DNA of 64,000 bases from Streptomyces viridochromogenes DSM 40736. GTDB lineage: Bacteria; Actinomycetota; Actinomycetes; Streptomycetales; Streptomycetaceae. Where the stretch lies: positions 8,494,854-8,558,853 of the forward strand of contig NZ_GG657757.1 in NCBI RefSeq assembly GCF_000158955.1. Direction: 5' to 3'. A program made the translations under genes and the position numbers. This document shows, piece after piece, positions 34,459 through 43,556 of this stretch. The stretch's first letter is position 1; each line of letters opens with the position of its first letter. The notes below the pieces were generated by a model, which searched no databases, was not told the DNA's origin, and saw only the letters and a program-made list of their open reading frames with translations.

Positions 34459-36216
34459 ATGACCAGAAGACGTACCGCTCGGCTGCGGCGTTCGCTGCTC
34501 GCCGGCACCACGGCCATCGCCGTGACGGCCGTCACGGCCGGCATCGTGGCCGCAGCGCAGGAGCCGGCGAAGGCCGTGACGGGCCCCGAGCTGAGCCTCA
34601 TCGCGGCGACCACTTCGGTGACGCTCACCTCCTGGAAGGAGGAGCCGGGTGTGTACTTGGACCTCGGCACCTACCTCATCGCCGAAGGGACGCCGCTGGA
34701 ACTCAAGGTCACCCGGAAGTCCTACAAGGACCCGGTGACTGTCACCCAGACCGTGTACGAGGGCGGCAAGGCCAAGGCGAAGAAGCTGCCCACGGGCACC
34801 GTGAAGGACTTCTCCGGACTGCCCGGCTTCGCAGAGATCACCCTCACCGACAAAGCCGGCAAGAAGGTCGTCACCCGCGCCGAGAGCTTCTGCCCGAACA
34901 ACGCCAGCGGCCGAGTGCGGCCCGACGCCCCCTCTGTCTCCAAGTATCCGGAGAGCTGCCCCACCAACCCCTTCACCCTCGGCTCCGTGTGGGGCGTCGA
35001 GAAGGGCTGGGCGGCCAACACCTACGCGGGCTCCTACACCGAGCCGGTCCAGCTGCCGGCCGGTACGTACACAGCCAAGGTCGGTGTCGCCAAGAAGTAC
35101 CGCGACCTGTTCGGCATCGCCGACAGGGCGGCCACGGTCAAGGTGACCGTCGTGGAACGAAGCTACGAAGACGAAGAGGGCACCAACGGGGCGGCGCCCC
35201 GGTCCGCGAAGGCCGGCGAGCACGCCGGGCACGCTGCCGGTCACCAGGCGCCGACCGCGCACGCCGCGCACGGGCCGGAGCATGCCCCGGCCCCCGCCGA
35301 GGCCGCCGCGCCGGTGACGAGCGGTGCGGGTCCCTCGTACAACGTGGGCCACGGTCCGCTGAAGGCCGCGCCGCCGGCCCTGCCGTGGGCGCTGAAGAAG
35401 AAGCAGAAGTCCGCGCTGTCTCCGCAGGCCGGGGACAGCGGCGGCCAGACCGACGGCTCGCGCCAGGCGCCCGCCCTCGAACCGCTGTCGAAGCGGCCCA
35501 CCGGCAAGCCCTCCGTGCCGGACGTCCCCAAGCCGGACCTGCGTTCGCTCCCGGCCTACGGCATCACCATCAGCGACGGCGACAAGGACATCCCGGGCAA
35601 GGACTACCTGGCGTTCAGCGCCAACGTCTGGAACGCCGGCCCGGCGCAGCTCGTGGTGGACGGGTTTCGCTCGCCCGGCAAGGCCAAGATGGACGCCTTC
35701 CAGTACTTCTACGACGCCAAGGGCAAGCAGGTCGGCTACACCCCGACCGGCACCATGGAGTGGGACCCGCGCCCGGGGCACGTGCACTGGCACTTCACCG
35801 ACTTCGCCAGTTACCGGCTGCTGAAGGCGGACAAGAAGGAGGCCGTGCGCAGCGGCAAGGAAGCCTTCTGCCTGGCCAACACCGACGCGATCGACTACAC
35901 GGTGAAGAACGCCAACTGGCACCCGAACAACACGGACCTGGCCACTGCCTGCGGTGAGGAAAGCTCGATCTCCGTCCGCGAGGTGCTGGACGTCGGCTCC
36001 GGTGACACTTACACCCAGGACCTGCCGGGCCAGTCCTTCGACATCACCGACGTGCCCAACGGCACCTACTACATCCAGGTGCTGGCCAACCCGGCGAAGC
36101 GGCTGAAGGAAACCAACCTCGACAACAACAGCGCCCTGCGGAAGATCGTGCTCGGCGGCAAGCCGGGTGCGCGGACGGTCACCGTGCCGGCGCACGACCT
36201 GGTGAACGCCAACTGA
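34459..36216 (+). CDS. Secreted lysyl-oxidase family protein with His-rich linker
   Basis: 585 residues. The signal peptide (about 1-35) has a basic RRRTARLRR start. Residues 40-235 form a beta-rich N-terminal region. A linker at about 250-300 is His/Ala/Pro-rich, with nine histidines in about 27 residues (AGEHAGHAAGHQ and on). The C-terminal half (about 365-570) is the lysyl oxidase catalytic domain, with the copper motif GHVHWHF near 435-441 and a following GKEAFC whose Lys is a candidate for the lysine-tyrosylquinone cofactor. Family enzymes oxidise peptidyl lysine to aldehyde for cross-linking. ATG with GAGGAA upstream. Secreted; monocistronic with a strong terminator. Confidence 0.85.
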   Translation: MTRRRTARLRRSLLAGTTAIAVTAVTAGIVAAAQEPAKAVTGPELSLIAATTSVTLTSWKEEPGVYLDLGTYLIAEGTPLELKVTRKSYKDPVTVTQTVYEGGKAKAKKLPTGTVKDFSGLPGFAEITLTDKAGKKVVTRAESFCPNNASGRVRPDAPSVSKYPESCPTNPFTLGSVWGVEKGWAANTYAGSYTEPVQLPAGTYTAKVGVAKKYRDLFGIADRAATVKVTVVERSYEDEEGTNGAAPRSAKAGEHAGHAAGHQAPTAHAAHGPEHAPAPAEAAAPVTSGAGPSYNVGHGPLKAAPPALPWALKKKQKSALSPQAGDSGGQTDGSRQAPALEPLSKRPTGKPSVPDVPKPDLRSLPAYGITISDGDKDIPGKDYLAFSANVWNAGPAQLVVDGFRSPGKAKMDAFQYFYDAKGKQVGYTPTGTMEWDPRPGHVHWHFTDFASYRLLKADKKEAVRSGKEAFCLANTDAIDYTVKNANWHPNNTDLATACGEESSISVREVLDVGSGDTYTQDLPGQSFDITDVPNGTYYIQVLANPAKRLKETNLDNNSALRKIVLGGKPGARTVTVPAHDLVNAN

Positions 36217-36240
36217 CCCTGCCGCGTGACACTGGGGGAG

Positions 36241-36269
36241 TGTCCCTGCCCGAGCTCAGGGCAGGGACA
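36241..36269 (+). terminator. Strong hairpin terminator
   Basis: Perfect 11-bp stem TGTCCCTGCCC / GGGCAGGGACA with the loop GAGCTCA, 25 bases after the lysyl-oxidase stop. Confidence 0.8.
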
Positions 36270-36909
36270 CGGCCATCGGCGGCATCCTTTGAGCAGAAGT
36301 TCGTTGCTCAGGCCTGAAGTCCAAGCGGCGCAGCCTCTTGCTTCAGGATATCCGGGCATCAGACGACGGATCGCAACCTCCGCAACGGACCCGCCTGCGC
36401 AGAACGTCGCGTGCCAGTGAGGCTTCTGAACTGGGCGAATTCCCAGCGCGAGCCAGTGCCCGGTCCGCGTGGACCTGCCGCTTCACCATGGTGACCCGCC
36501 TGAAGAAGGCACTCCGGGTGACGACCCCGGCGGACCGCAGGCCGGGCCGGCCGTGGCGGCTGGGCACCCAGCCGCCGGCGCCGATCGACCCGCACTGCCT
36601 ATCGCGGACACATGGGCGGCTCGGCGTGCGAACTCCATGCCACCGGGGCCGCCGCGGCAGCTGTACGCGAGCCCGTGAACAGGTAGCAGCGGCCCTCGCC
36701 CCATTCACTCACCACCTCGACCAGCAGGTCGCCACCACAGCAGAGCAACTGCTTGCGGCCACCTCTCACATCTGTGATGACGCTCGTGTCGAGCCCGCGC
36801 TCGCCGCGTTGGCGTCTCCCATCGAGGAGCATGACCGCCCGGCCGGTTCGTCTGGTCGAATACCGATGGGGTGGGGTCGGCGGGGCCGTCCGGGCACTAC
36901 GCTGCACGC
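36270..36909. other. Gene-free region
   Basis: 640 bases with no convincing gene. Just before the next start, 36868-36890 carries three GGGG runs (GGGGTGGGG then GGGG after five bases) and CACTACGCT, a possible -10 region. Confidence 0.4.
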
Positions 36910-37362
36910 GTGATCGGGTATTCGAACTTGCGTCTCGCTGACCTTCTCGACAGCCGTGCACAGGGGTATGAGCCCGCTCCGGATGCGGTGCTCGCCGCGC
37001 TGTTCGAGGGTGGGGTGTTCGTTCCCGTCACCGACACTGGATCGGTGATGTTCCTCCCCGACGACGAGCAAGCGCCAACGCTGCTCGGGTTCACCGACGT
37101 GGCGCTCGGCGCGCAACTGCTGCCGATGGCCGGGATGGTGCACTGCGATGCGGCGCGGCTGAGGGACATCCTGGAGGCGACCGGCGTCGCCGTGCTCGGA
37201 GTCCGCTCCGGAAACGGGCAGGCGATCTTTCCCGAGCAGGTGCTGCGGGACTGGGCGACTCACGGGCCCGGGGCACGCGAGTACGACGACCCGTCGGTGG
37301 CACCGGCGAATGGCGCCGCGCCCCAACCTCGGGCCAAGCGCCGCTGGTTCGGTCGCTCCTGA
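36910..37362 (+). CDS. SseB-like hypothetical protein
   Basis: 150 residues. Residues about 20-115 resemble the SseB N-terminal domain of actinobacterial proteins (VLAALFEGGVFVPV, LPMAGMVHCDAARL). The tail is Pro/Arg-rich (PRAKRRWFGRS). The GTG start has no ribosome site and sits about 7 bases after TACGCT, so it is probably leaderless. Function unknown. Confidence 0.6.
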   Translation: MIGYSNLRLADLLDSRAQGYEPAPDAVLAALFEGGVFVPVTDTGSVMFLPDDEQAPTLLGFTDVALGAQLLPMAGMVHCDAARLRDILEATGVAVLGVRSGNGQAIFPEQVLRDWATHGPGAREYDDPSVAPANGAAPQPRAKRRWFGRS

Positions 37363-37451
37363 CAGGGCGTCGCCCAAGCTTGTTCTCCGCTCGGCTGTCA
37401 AGGGCGGCCGGGGACTCACTGCTGGGCAGGCTCCGCGGCATGGGCGCGAGG

Positions 37452-37633
37452 TCAGGCGGCGCTCTCTTTCTTACGGCGGCGCCCTGCGCGGGCGAGGGCG
37501 TCGATGAGGTCCTCCCGGCTCATCCTGGACCAGCCGGGGAGGTTCTGCTCGGTGGCCGCTCGTAGAGCTCGGGCTTACGCGGCTGCCGCGGCTCGCTCTT
37601 GCCCTTACTCAGGTTGAACTCGCGGAGTCCCAT
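37452..37633 (-). pseudogene. Small Rho_N-like gene broken by a one-base deletion
   Basis: From ATG 37633 the frame reads MGLREFNLSKGK and PELYER. After loss of one G in the GCGG run near 37555 it must switch frame to read ATEQNLPGWSRMSREDLIDAL, RRRKK and a TGA at 37452. The pattern LPGxSRMSxEDLIDAL is the short Rho-N/SAP-like helix-extended-loop-helix domain of small Streptomyces proteins. Its start lies 41 bases from the IS630 transposase start, on the opposite strand. Confidence 0.65.
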
Positions 37634-37673
37634 GGCCCGTGACGGTTCTTGATGGCTGCGGTACGACGTCGTC

Positions 37674-38778
37674 ATGAGGTACGCGCATGGCGGCGGGCTG
37701 ACGCCCAAGGGGCAGGAAAAGCGCGAGCGGGTGCGTCTTGAGGCGGCCGAGCGGTTCGCTCGTAGTGAGAAGACCGAGGGGTGGCGAGGGAGCTTCGGGT
37801 GACGTCGCGGTCGGTGAGACGTTGGCGGCGGGAGTGGGAGGAGGGCGGTGCGGACGCCCTGCGCTCGAAGGGGCCGCCCTCGGTGGAACGACTGAGCCCC
37901 AGGCAATGGGAGCGGCTGGAGCGGGAGTTGAAGCGGGGTCCGCTCGCGCACGGCTGGGACGACGAGTTCCAGGGGTGGACGTTGAAGCGAGTCAAGCTGC
38001 TGATCGGGCGGATGTTCCACGTCGTGTACACGATCCAGGGCGTGTGGAAGCTGTTGCGGCGGCACGGCTGGTCCGCGCAGGTGCCCCTGCGGCGGGCGAT
38101 CGAACGCGAGGACGAGGCGATCGAGATGTGGAAGGCCGAGGTGTGGCCGCAGGTAAAAGGACAGCGGCGGACCTGGGCGCCCACATCTGCTTCGAGGACG
38201 AGGCAGGCCAGGGACTGAGGCCGCCGAAGGGACACACCTGGGCGCCGCGCGGAGCCCGGCCGGTGGTGCGCGTGCGCGGCCGCAACCGGGGACGGGTCAA
38301 CACCGCCGGCGTGGTCTGCTACCGCGCCGGACACCGCTCCCGGTTCTTCTTCAAGCTACACATCTGGCACGGGCGCCGGGGTGAGCCGAAGGCGTTCTCC
38401 TGGCGCCAGTACCGCGATCTGATCGTCATGACCCACCTGCAGCTCGGCACCCCGGTGGTGTGGTGCTGGGACAACCTGAACGTGCATCTGGTCAAGGAGC
38501 TGGCCGACTTCGCCGAGGAGCACAAGGACTGGTTACAGATCTTCCAGATGCCCTCCTACGCACCGGAGCTGAACCCGGCCGAGGGGATCTGGTCGCTCCT
38601 CAAGCGGCAGCTGGCCGACTTCGCAGCTGCCGACCTCACGCACCTCACCCGTGTGATCAAGCGCAAGCTGAAGAAGATCCAGTACCGCCCCCACCTGGTC
38701 GACGGCTGTCTGCCACCCACCGGTCTGACCATAGGGTGTTCACGAGTAGGGGTGAGCTGTGGCGTCCCGGCCTTGTGA
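37674..38778 (+). mobile_element. IS630-type transposase, three frames
   Basis: ATG 37674 reads MRYAHGGGLTPKG, then hits a stop unless one G is restored in the GGGG run at about 37778. The second frame (37781-38218) holds the helix-turn-helix domains (VARELRVTSRSVRRWRREW). The third frame (from about 38160) holds the DDE domain: FEDEAGQG, VVWCWDNLNVH and YAPELNPAEGIWSLLKRQ, with catalytic D-D-E intact. The second switch needs a -1 shift at GTAAAAGG, consistent with the programmed slippage reported for IS630-family elements; the first looks like damage. A TTA codon (bldA-type) lies near 38530. Terminal repeats and TA duplication could not be placed. Confidence 0.75.
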
Positions 38779-38866
38779 AGATCGCTTCCCATCTCGAAGG
38801 TGATCGTTTCCCGCCTTGGAGGCGCCGTTCCAGGCTTGAGTGTGCAGTCAGGCGGTTCGCCTGGTT

Positions 38867-39607
38867 CTAGAGGTCGGCTACGAGAATCCGGTAGCCCGCG
38901 TCGAGTGCTTCGCGGTCGAGCAGGTCGGCGTGGTGCTGGTGCCACCGGCCGGAGGCCAGGTCGTCGGACAGCCGGGCCAGGCCTGGCTGGAGGACCTCGT
39001 CGCCGGTCTGGGCGAACAGCGAGATGCCGGCCCGTACTTCCGGGTCGAGGTATGCCTCGGGCCGACGCCAGAAGGCGGCGAGGAATCCGTCGGTGCAGTC
39101 GTGCGGGATGGGAACGGTTTCGATGCTGGCTCCTCCCAGCAGCGTGACCAGGCGTTCGACGGCGACGGCTCGTGTGTCGTCGAGCGCGGCTGCTTCGGGC
39201 AGGTACTCTTCCAGCAGCCAGAACCTGCGGTTGATGTCGGGGTCGAAGGTGAGGATGACGATCCGCTGCCGGGCGATGCGGTGGAGTTCGCCGATGCCGG
39301 CTTCCAGGTCGCTCCAGTGGTGCACGGTCAGGAGGGCCATCGCCGCGTCGGCCGAGTCGTCAGCGAGAGGGATCGACTCAGCGGATGCTTCCAGGGCGGG
39401 TGCGGATCCGGCCGGGCGCTGGGCGGTCATCACTGAGCTGGGTTCAACAGCGAGCACAGTTTGCGGCGGTTCGTAGGAGCCGGTACCGGCTCCTACGTTG
39501 ATCACGGTGGCAGCCCCGCCGAGTGCTTGATGGATCCTGGCGGCGATTCGCGGGTCCGGTCGCCGGGTGTCTGCGTAGGTTGCACCGATGCTGTTGTAGG
39601 TCGCCAC
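38867..39607 (-). CDS. Class I SAM-dependent methyltransferase
   Basis: 246 residues. SAM motif I is INVGAGTGSYE (about 36-46); AVEPSS and LLTVHHWSD follow as the usual acidic-loop and post-II motifs. The start ATYNSIGATYADTRRPD is typical of the small UbiE/MenG-like methyltransferases. GTG start; no good ribosome site seen. It lies within the patchwork downstream of the IS630 element, convergent with it. Substrate unknown. Confidence 0.82.
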   Translation of the reverse strand: MATYNSIGATYADTRRPDPRIAARIHQALGGAATVINVGAGTGSYEPPQTVLAVEPSSVMTAQRPAGSAPALEASAESIPLADDSADAAMALLTVHHWSDLEAGIGELHRIARQRIVILTFDPDINRRFWLLEEYLPEAAALDDTRAVAVERLVTLLGGASIETVPIPHDCTDGFLAAFWRRPEAYLDPEVRAGISLFAQTGDEVLQPGLARLSDDLASGRWHQHHADLLDREALDAGYRILVADL

Positions 39608-40071
39608 ACCGTGCAGTATGCGCTTCTTGCCAGGACCGTGCTGGGGGTGAAGGCTGTTTTCCGTCTGCGGTGTGATCGTTTCGCACGGTGATGGACGGCT
39701 TAGCGCACCTGGTGCTTCGAGGCCATCTCCAGGACGACGACGCGATCAGACCGCCGGACTCTACGAGTTCAACCTGAGTACCTCTCCGGCCTCGGGATAC
39801 GGAAGAAGCGCGGGCTGGAGCGCCATGTCCAGCGCCTTGCCCTTCCCGGCGCGGCCCGCTGACAGCTCAAGCAGTTCCTTGCCCGAGTCGTGGACCTCAC
39901 CGACCCGGTGCAGGATCTGCAGCTTTTGGGCAGAGTTTGAAAGTGTCCGTTGTCCCCTGTGATCTTGTTCGGACAGAGCGTTGTTCATGAGAGCGGCTGC
40001 CCCTGTCGGCGTAGGGTCGGTGCCGTACGTGGGATTGCCGAAGCCCTGGTTCGGGCACCGAGGAGCCGTCG
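39608..40071. other. Gene-free region with a short gene-derived repeat
   Basis: 464 bases. 39756-39780 repeats, in opposite orientation and with 23 of 25 matches, the first codons of the broken Rho_N-like gene (37606-37630). A minus-strand ORF at 39761-39988 has no recognisable family. Confidence 0.5.
39756..39780 (+). repeat. Inverted copy of 37606-37630
   Basis: Reads GLYEFNLS-type codons (GGACTCTACGAGTTCAACC and on); the partner on the minus strand encodes GLREFNLS. Together the two copies bracket about 2.1 kb containing the IS630 element and the methyltransferase gene. Confidence 0.65.
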
Positions 40072-41154
40072 ATGCTGGACCAGGAATTGCTGCGTGCCGC
40101 GCGCCTGGCTGTTTACGGGACCGTGAGCACTCAGCTCTCCTTGCTGAGCGACGACGGGCTCGAGGAGGCCGTGGCAGCCGCTACCCCGCTCGGGTCGGGC
40201 ATCGGCGGCAGGTCGGCAGAGCTGGACATCGACGGAACTCGCGTCTTCGTCAAGCGGATCCCGTTGACGGACACCGAGTTGCGACCGGAGAACGTGCGGT
40301 CGACGGCGAACGTCTTCGAACTGCCGATGTTCTACCAGTACGGGGTGGGCTCGGCCGGGTTCGGTGCCTGGCGGGAGCTCGCCGTGCACGTCATGACCAC
40401 GAACTGGGTTCTCAGCGGCGAGTATGCGGGATTCCCCCTGATGTACCACTGGCGGGTTCTGCCTGACTCCCCTCCCAAGGGATTCACCGACGCGTTCGGG
40501 GGCCTGGAGGGGGCCGTCGCGCACTGGGAGGGATCACCCGCCGTTCGTGACCGGTTGGAGGCCATCGGCCAGTCCTCGTGCAGCCTGGTGGTCTTCCTGG
40601 AGCACGTGCCGCACACCCTCGCCGGCTGGCTGACCGACCACCGCAAGACCGCCGTGCCGGAAGGCGGGGACGGCTCGCCCTTCCCTTGGGTGGAAGAAGC
40701 TCTGATGGAAGGAGCTGCCTTCATGAGTTCTCGCGGACTTGTCCACTTCGATGCTCACTTCAACAACATCCTGACCGATGGCCGGCAGCTCTACTTCGCT
40801 GACTTCGGACTTGCCCTGAGCTCCCGATTCGACCTTTCGGCGGACGAATCCAACTTCCTCTCGGACCACCTCGCGTACGACCACTGCTACGCCGCGAGCC
40901 ACCTGCTCCAGTACCACGTGCTCGACGGAGTGCGAGGTGACACGGAACGCGAAGTCTTCCTGCACGACTGGATCGCAGGTCGGCGACCTGGCGACGTCCC
41001 GCCCGAGATCACCGCCATCATCGACCGGCACGCACGCCTTACCGTCGTCGTGGACTCCTTCTTCCGCCGTCTGTGCACTGAAAGCAAGCAGACGCCGTTC
41101 CCGGCGGTGGAGATCGAGCGGCAGTTGGGCGCTGGCGTCACAACCCCGAGCTGA
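40072..41154 (+). CDS. Protein-kinase-fold (APH-like) protein
   Basis: 360 residues. The core has a nucleotide-binding start (GSGIGGRSAEL, then VFVKRI with the ATP-binding Lys), the catalytic loop LVHFDAHFNNIL near 222-233 and a metal-binding DFG (YFADFGLAL). This fits aminoglycoside-phosphotransferase or small protein-kinase-like enzymes. The substrate (antibiotic, sugar, protein) cannot be told. ATG with GAGGAG eight bases upstream. Monocistronic. Confidence 0.78.
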   Translation: MLDQELLRAARLAVYGTVSTQLSLLSDDGLEEAVAAATPLGSGIGGRSAELDIDGTRVFVKRIPLTDTELRPENVRSTANVFELPMFYQYGVGSAGFGAWRELAVHVMTTNWVLSGEYAGFPLMYHWRVLPDSPPKGFTDAFGGLEGAVAHWEGSPAVRDRLEAIGQSSCSLVVFLEHVPHTLAGWLTDHRKTAVPEGGDGSPFPWVEEALMEGAAFMSSRGLVHFDAHFNNILTDGRQLYFADFGLALSSRFDLSADESNFLSDHLAYDHCYAASHLLQYHVLDGVRGDTEREVFLHDWIAGRRPGDVPPEITAIIDRHARLTVVVDSFFRRLCTESKQTPFPAVEIERQLGAGVTTPS

Positions 41155-41556
41155 TCCACGCCCTCGCCTCGGCCTGTCTGGCGTGCTGTCAGGGGCGGCC
41201 GGGGGCGGTGTCTCCGGTTCTGGGACTGGATGAGGGTGACGCCGCTGTGGGCCTGAACGGTTGCGGGCGCGGGGGTGGGTCGCCGGGCGGGCTGTGCACG
41301 GCGAAGCGAATGAGTGCATTGGCTCGCCCGTACAGGTGGGCGCGGTGGATATGTGTTTCGGCAGATGGGTGACCCCCTGCGGTCAGGTGCTTCCGCCGTA
41401 CCGCTCAGGGTCGCCCGCCGCAGGTCGCTCGCTGCCTGCGTTCGCGGACGTTCTCCGGCCGCCGGATACTCGATGCGGGCCGCATGCCTTCGCACCGCGG
41501 CCCAGGTGCTGAAGGACATCGACCTTTCCGGCCCTGACCGATGAGGAGATTGCGTC
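41155..41556. other. Gene-free region
   Basis: 402 bases; no coding region, repeat or recognised promoter apart from the GAGGAG ribosome site at 41544-41549 of the next gene. Confidence 0.4.
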
Positions 41557-42105
41557 ATGCGCTCCCGAAGGAACCCGCTGACTCCACTCGCGGCGGTGAC
41601 GGCCGGCCTGCTGGCCGGGGCGGTGGGAACGGTGTGTCTGGATGCCGTCCACTACTGGAAGTACCGTCGGGCAGGCGGGACGGACAGCCCGCTCGCCTGG
41701 GAATTCGCTCCGGTCGAAAGCTGGGAGAAGGCTCCAGATCCGGGGCAGGTGGCGAAGCGGGTGATCGAGGGCTTCACCCAGCGCCGGCTTCCCGACAAGA
41801 CCGCCTGGCTCACGAGCACCATCGCTCACTGGGCCTACGGATCAGTGGCGGGCATGGCTTACGGCATCGTGGCCGGATCACTGCCCAGGCCCTCCCCTGT
41901 GTATGGCGTGCCTTTCGGCGCTGCGGTGTTCGCCGGTGACTACGTCGCCTTGCCGATCGCAGGGCTCTACAAGCCGATCTGGCAGTACGACCACAAGGTC
42001 GTGGCCTGGGATTTCGGCGCGCACGTCGCGTACGGCACCGGCACCGCTGTCACCTTCTGGCTGCTCTCCCGACTCGGCACCGGTGCCGTCAGTCACAGAC
42101 CCTGA
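41557..42105 (+). CDS. Membrane protein, unknown function
   Basis: 182 residues with about four membrane segments (about 12-32, 88-105, 118-140, 158-175). A soluble stretch (DSPLAWEFAPVESWEKAPDPGQ) sits between helices 1 and 2. It resembles the DUF1440/YagU-like group, but I am not certain. ATG with GAGGAG upstream. Convergent with the phosphatase gene. Confidence 0.6.
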   Translation: MRSRRNPLTPLAAVTAGLLAGAVGTVCLDAVHYWKYRRAGGTDSPLAWEFAPVESWEKAPDPGQVAKRVIEGFTQRRLPDKTAWLTSTIAHWAYGSVAGMAYGIVAGSLPRPSPVYGVPFGAAVFAGDYVALPIAGLYKPIWQYDHKVVAWDFGAHVAYGTGTAVTFWLLSRLGTGAVSHRP

Positions 42106-42164
42106 GCCGCGGAGCTTGCTCGAGGACCCGGGTGGAATTCGGATCCCGCCACGTCAGGTGGGTA

Positions 42165-43286
42165 TCAGACTGCCAGGCGGCGGATTGCGACTACGGCGGC
42201 GTCGTCGTTGAGGTGTCCGTGGACGTGGGCCAGCAGGTCGTCCTGGAGATGGTGCAGCAGTTCCTCGGGGTCCTCCTCGGCCCACTTGGGCGCTCGTTCG
42301 GTGAGGGGGTAGAAGAGTCCTTCGCTGTTGCGGGCTTCGGTGACGCCGTCGGTGTAGAGGAGCAGCAGGTCGCCGACCTCGAAGGGGAACGTCTGGACGT
42401 CGTAGGCGGTCATGCCGAAGGGGCCGCCGAACCCGATCGGGAGATGGCTGGCTTTGGGCGTGAGTGGGGTGAGGCATTTACCCCGTAGGAGGAGCGGCGG
42501 TGGGTGGCCGCAGCTGATGAGGTGGACGACCGGATCGCGGTCGGGGATGTCGAGCAGTACGGCGGTGGCGAAGTCCTCGTTGGTGTCCTGCTCTGCCTCT
42601 GATCGCCACTGGCTGGTGTCCCAGCGGAACGCGGCGTCCAGGTGGACGGCGAGGCGGGGCAGCGTGGCCTGCCGGTGAGCGGCTGCGCGGAAGGCGCCGA
42701 GCAGCAGGGCGGAGTTGTTGATCGCGGCCAGGCCGTTGCCGCGTACGTCGCCGATGAGGAGCCGGGTGCTGTGGTGCGCGGTCCGGGCGGCCGCGTAGAG
42801 GTCTCCGCCCAGGTCGGCCTCTTCCTCGGCGGGCAGGTACAGGCCGGCGATCCGCAGCGGGCCAGCGCGAGCGGGCAGGGGCTGCAGCAGGACACTTTGC
42901 GCTGCCATGGCCACCGACCGCACCCGGTGCAACTGCTGCTCACGACGGTCCCGCACCACGCAGACGGTGACACAGACGGTGGAGACGACGACCAGGGCGA
43001 GGATCTGGGCTTGGATGTTGGCAGTGGGCAGGACCCCTCTGAGTACGCCGATCAGGACCTGGGCGGCTACCGCGAGAGCTCCCATCAGCGCGGTCACACC
43101 GGCGCCGGCGAACGCCACGGTGATCGCGGGCGCCGCCACCAGCAGGGGCCCGAGGTGGATGTGCGGCGGAGACAGCACATCGACCACACAGACCGTGACG
43201 ATCAGCCCCAGCGGGAGCACGACCAGCGCGGGCGAGTAACCCGGCCGCCAGGGACGCCGGAAGTCCAGCCATGGTCGAAGGGCCAT
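42165..43286 (-). CDS. Membrane PP2C/SpoIIE-type serine phosphatase
   Basis: 373 residues. Three to four N-terminal membrane helices (about 15-110) are joined by a short signalling helix to a SpoIIE/RsbU-like PPM phosphatase domain (about 150-370). Metal and catalytic motifs are visible: GGDLY, IGDVRGNG, LLLYTDGVTEAR and DDAAVVAIR. Enzymes of this type dephosphorylate anti-sigma factor antagonists, so the STAS protein at 17.2 kb is a candidate substrate. ATG start. Monocistronic. Confidence 0.88.
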   Translation of the reverse strand: MALRPWLDFRRPWRPGYSPALVVLPLGLIVTVCVVDVLSPPHIHLGPLLVAAPAITVAFAGAGVTALMGALAVAAQVLIGVLRGVLPTANIQAQILALVVVSTVCVTVCVVRDRREQQLHRVRSVAMAAQSVLLQPLPARAGPLRIAGLYLPAEEEADLGGDLYAAARTAHHSTRLLIGDVRGNGLAAINNSALLLGAFRAAAHRQATLPRLAVHLDAAFRWDTSQWRSEAEQDTNEDFATAVLLDIPDRDPVVHLISCGHPPPLLLRGKCLTPLTPKASHLPIGFGGPFGMTAYDVQTFPFEVGDLLLLYTDGVTEARNSEGLFYPLTERAPKWAEEDPEELLHHLQDDLLAHVHGHLNDDAAVVAIRRLAV

Positions 43287-43533
43287 GCCCCAAGCCTTCC
43301 ACCTCGCTCAGCGTACGTGGATGCGCCGCTCCGAGGGCTGGGGCTACGTGAGACGGAAGGTGTTCATCAGATGCCCCGGACAGCAGGTCGCCGACAGCGA
43401 AAATCGGCTGCTCGCTCTGCGGCGCGGGAGGCTAGTGGCCTCGCGTGCCAAGATGATCATTGCGGCGCGGTGCTCGTGCCCGAGCATGGCGAGTGCCGGG
43501 CACGCTGGGCCCCTGCGCTCGGGCAGAAGAGAA

Positions 43534-43556
43534 CCGAGAGCTGTGTCAGCTCCCGG
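43534..43556 (-). terminator. Hairpin at the end of the carbohydrate operon
   Basis: CCGAGAGCTG / CAGCTCCCGG around TGT, one mismatch in 10 bp, overlapping the GH31 stop codon. Likely transcription end of the 43.5-51.6 kb operon. Confidence 0.45.

Noticed and set aside
36270..36909. Possible small genes on either strand in this gap
   Set aside because: Candidate frames are short, lack ribosome sites and change character along their length.
39761..39988. 75-codon minus-strand ORF
   Set aside because: Looks mildly protein-like but has no recognisable family or clear ribosome site, and overlaps the repeat scrap.
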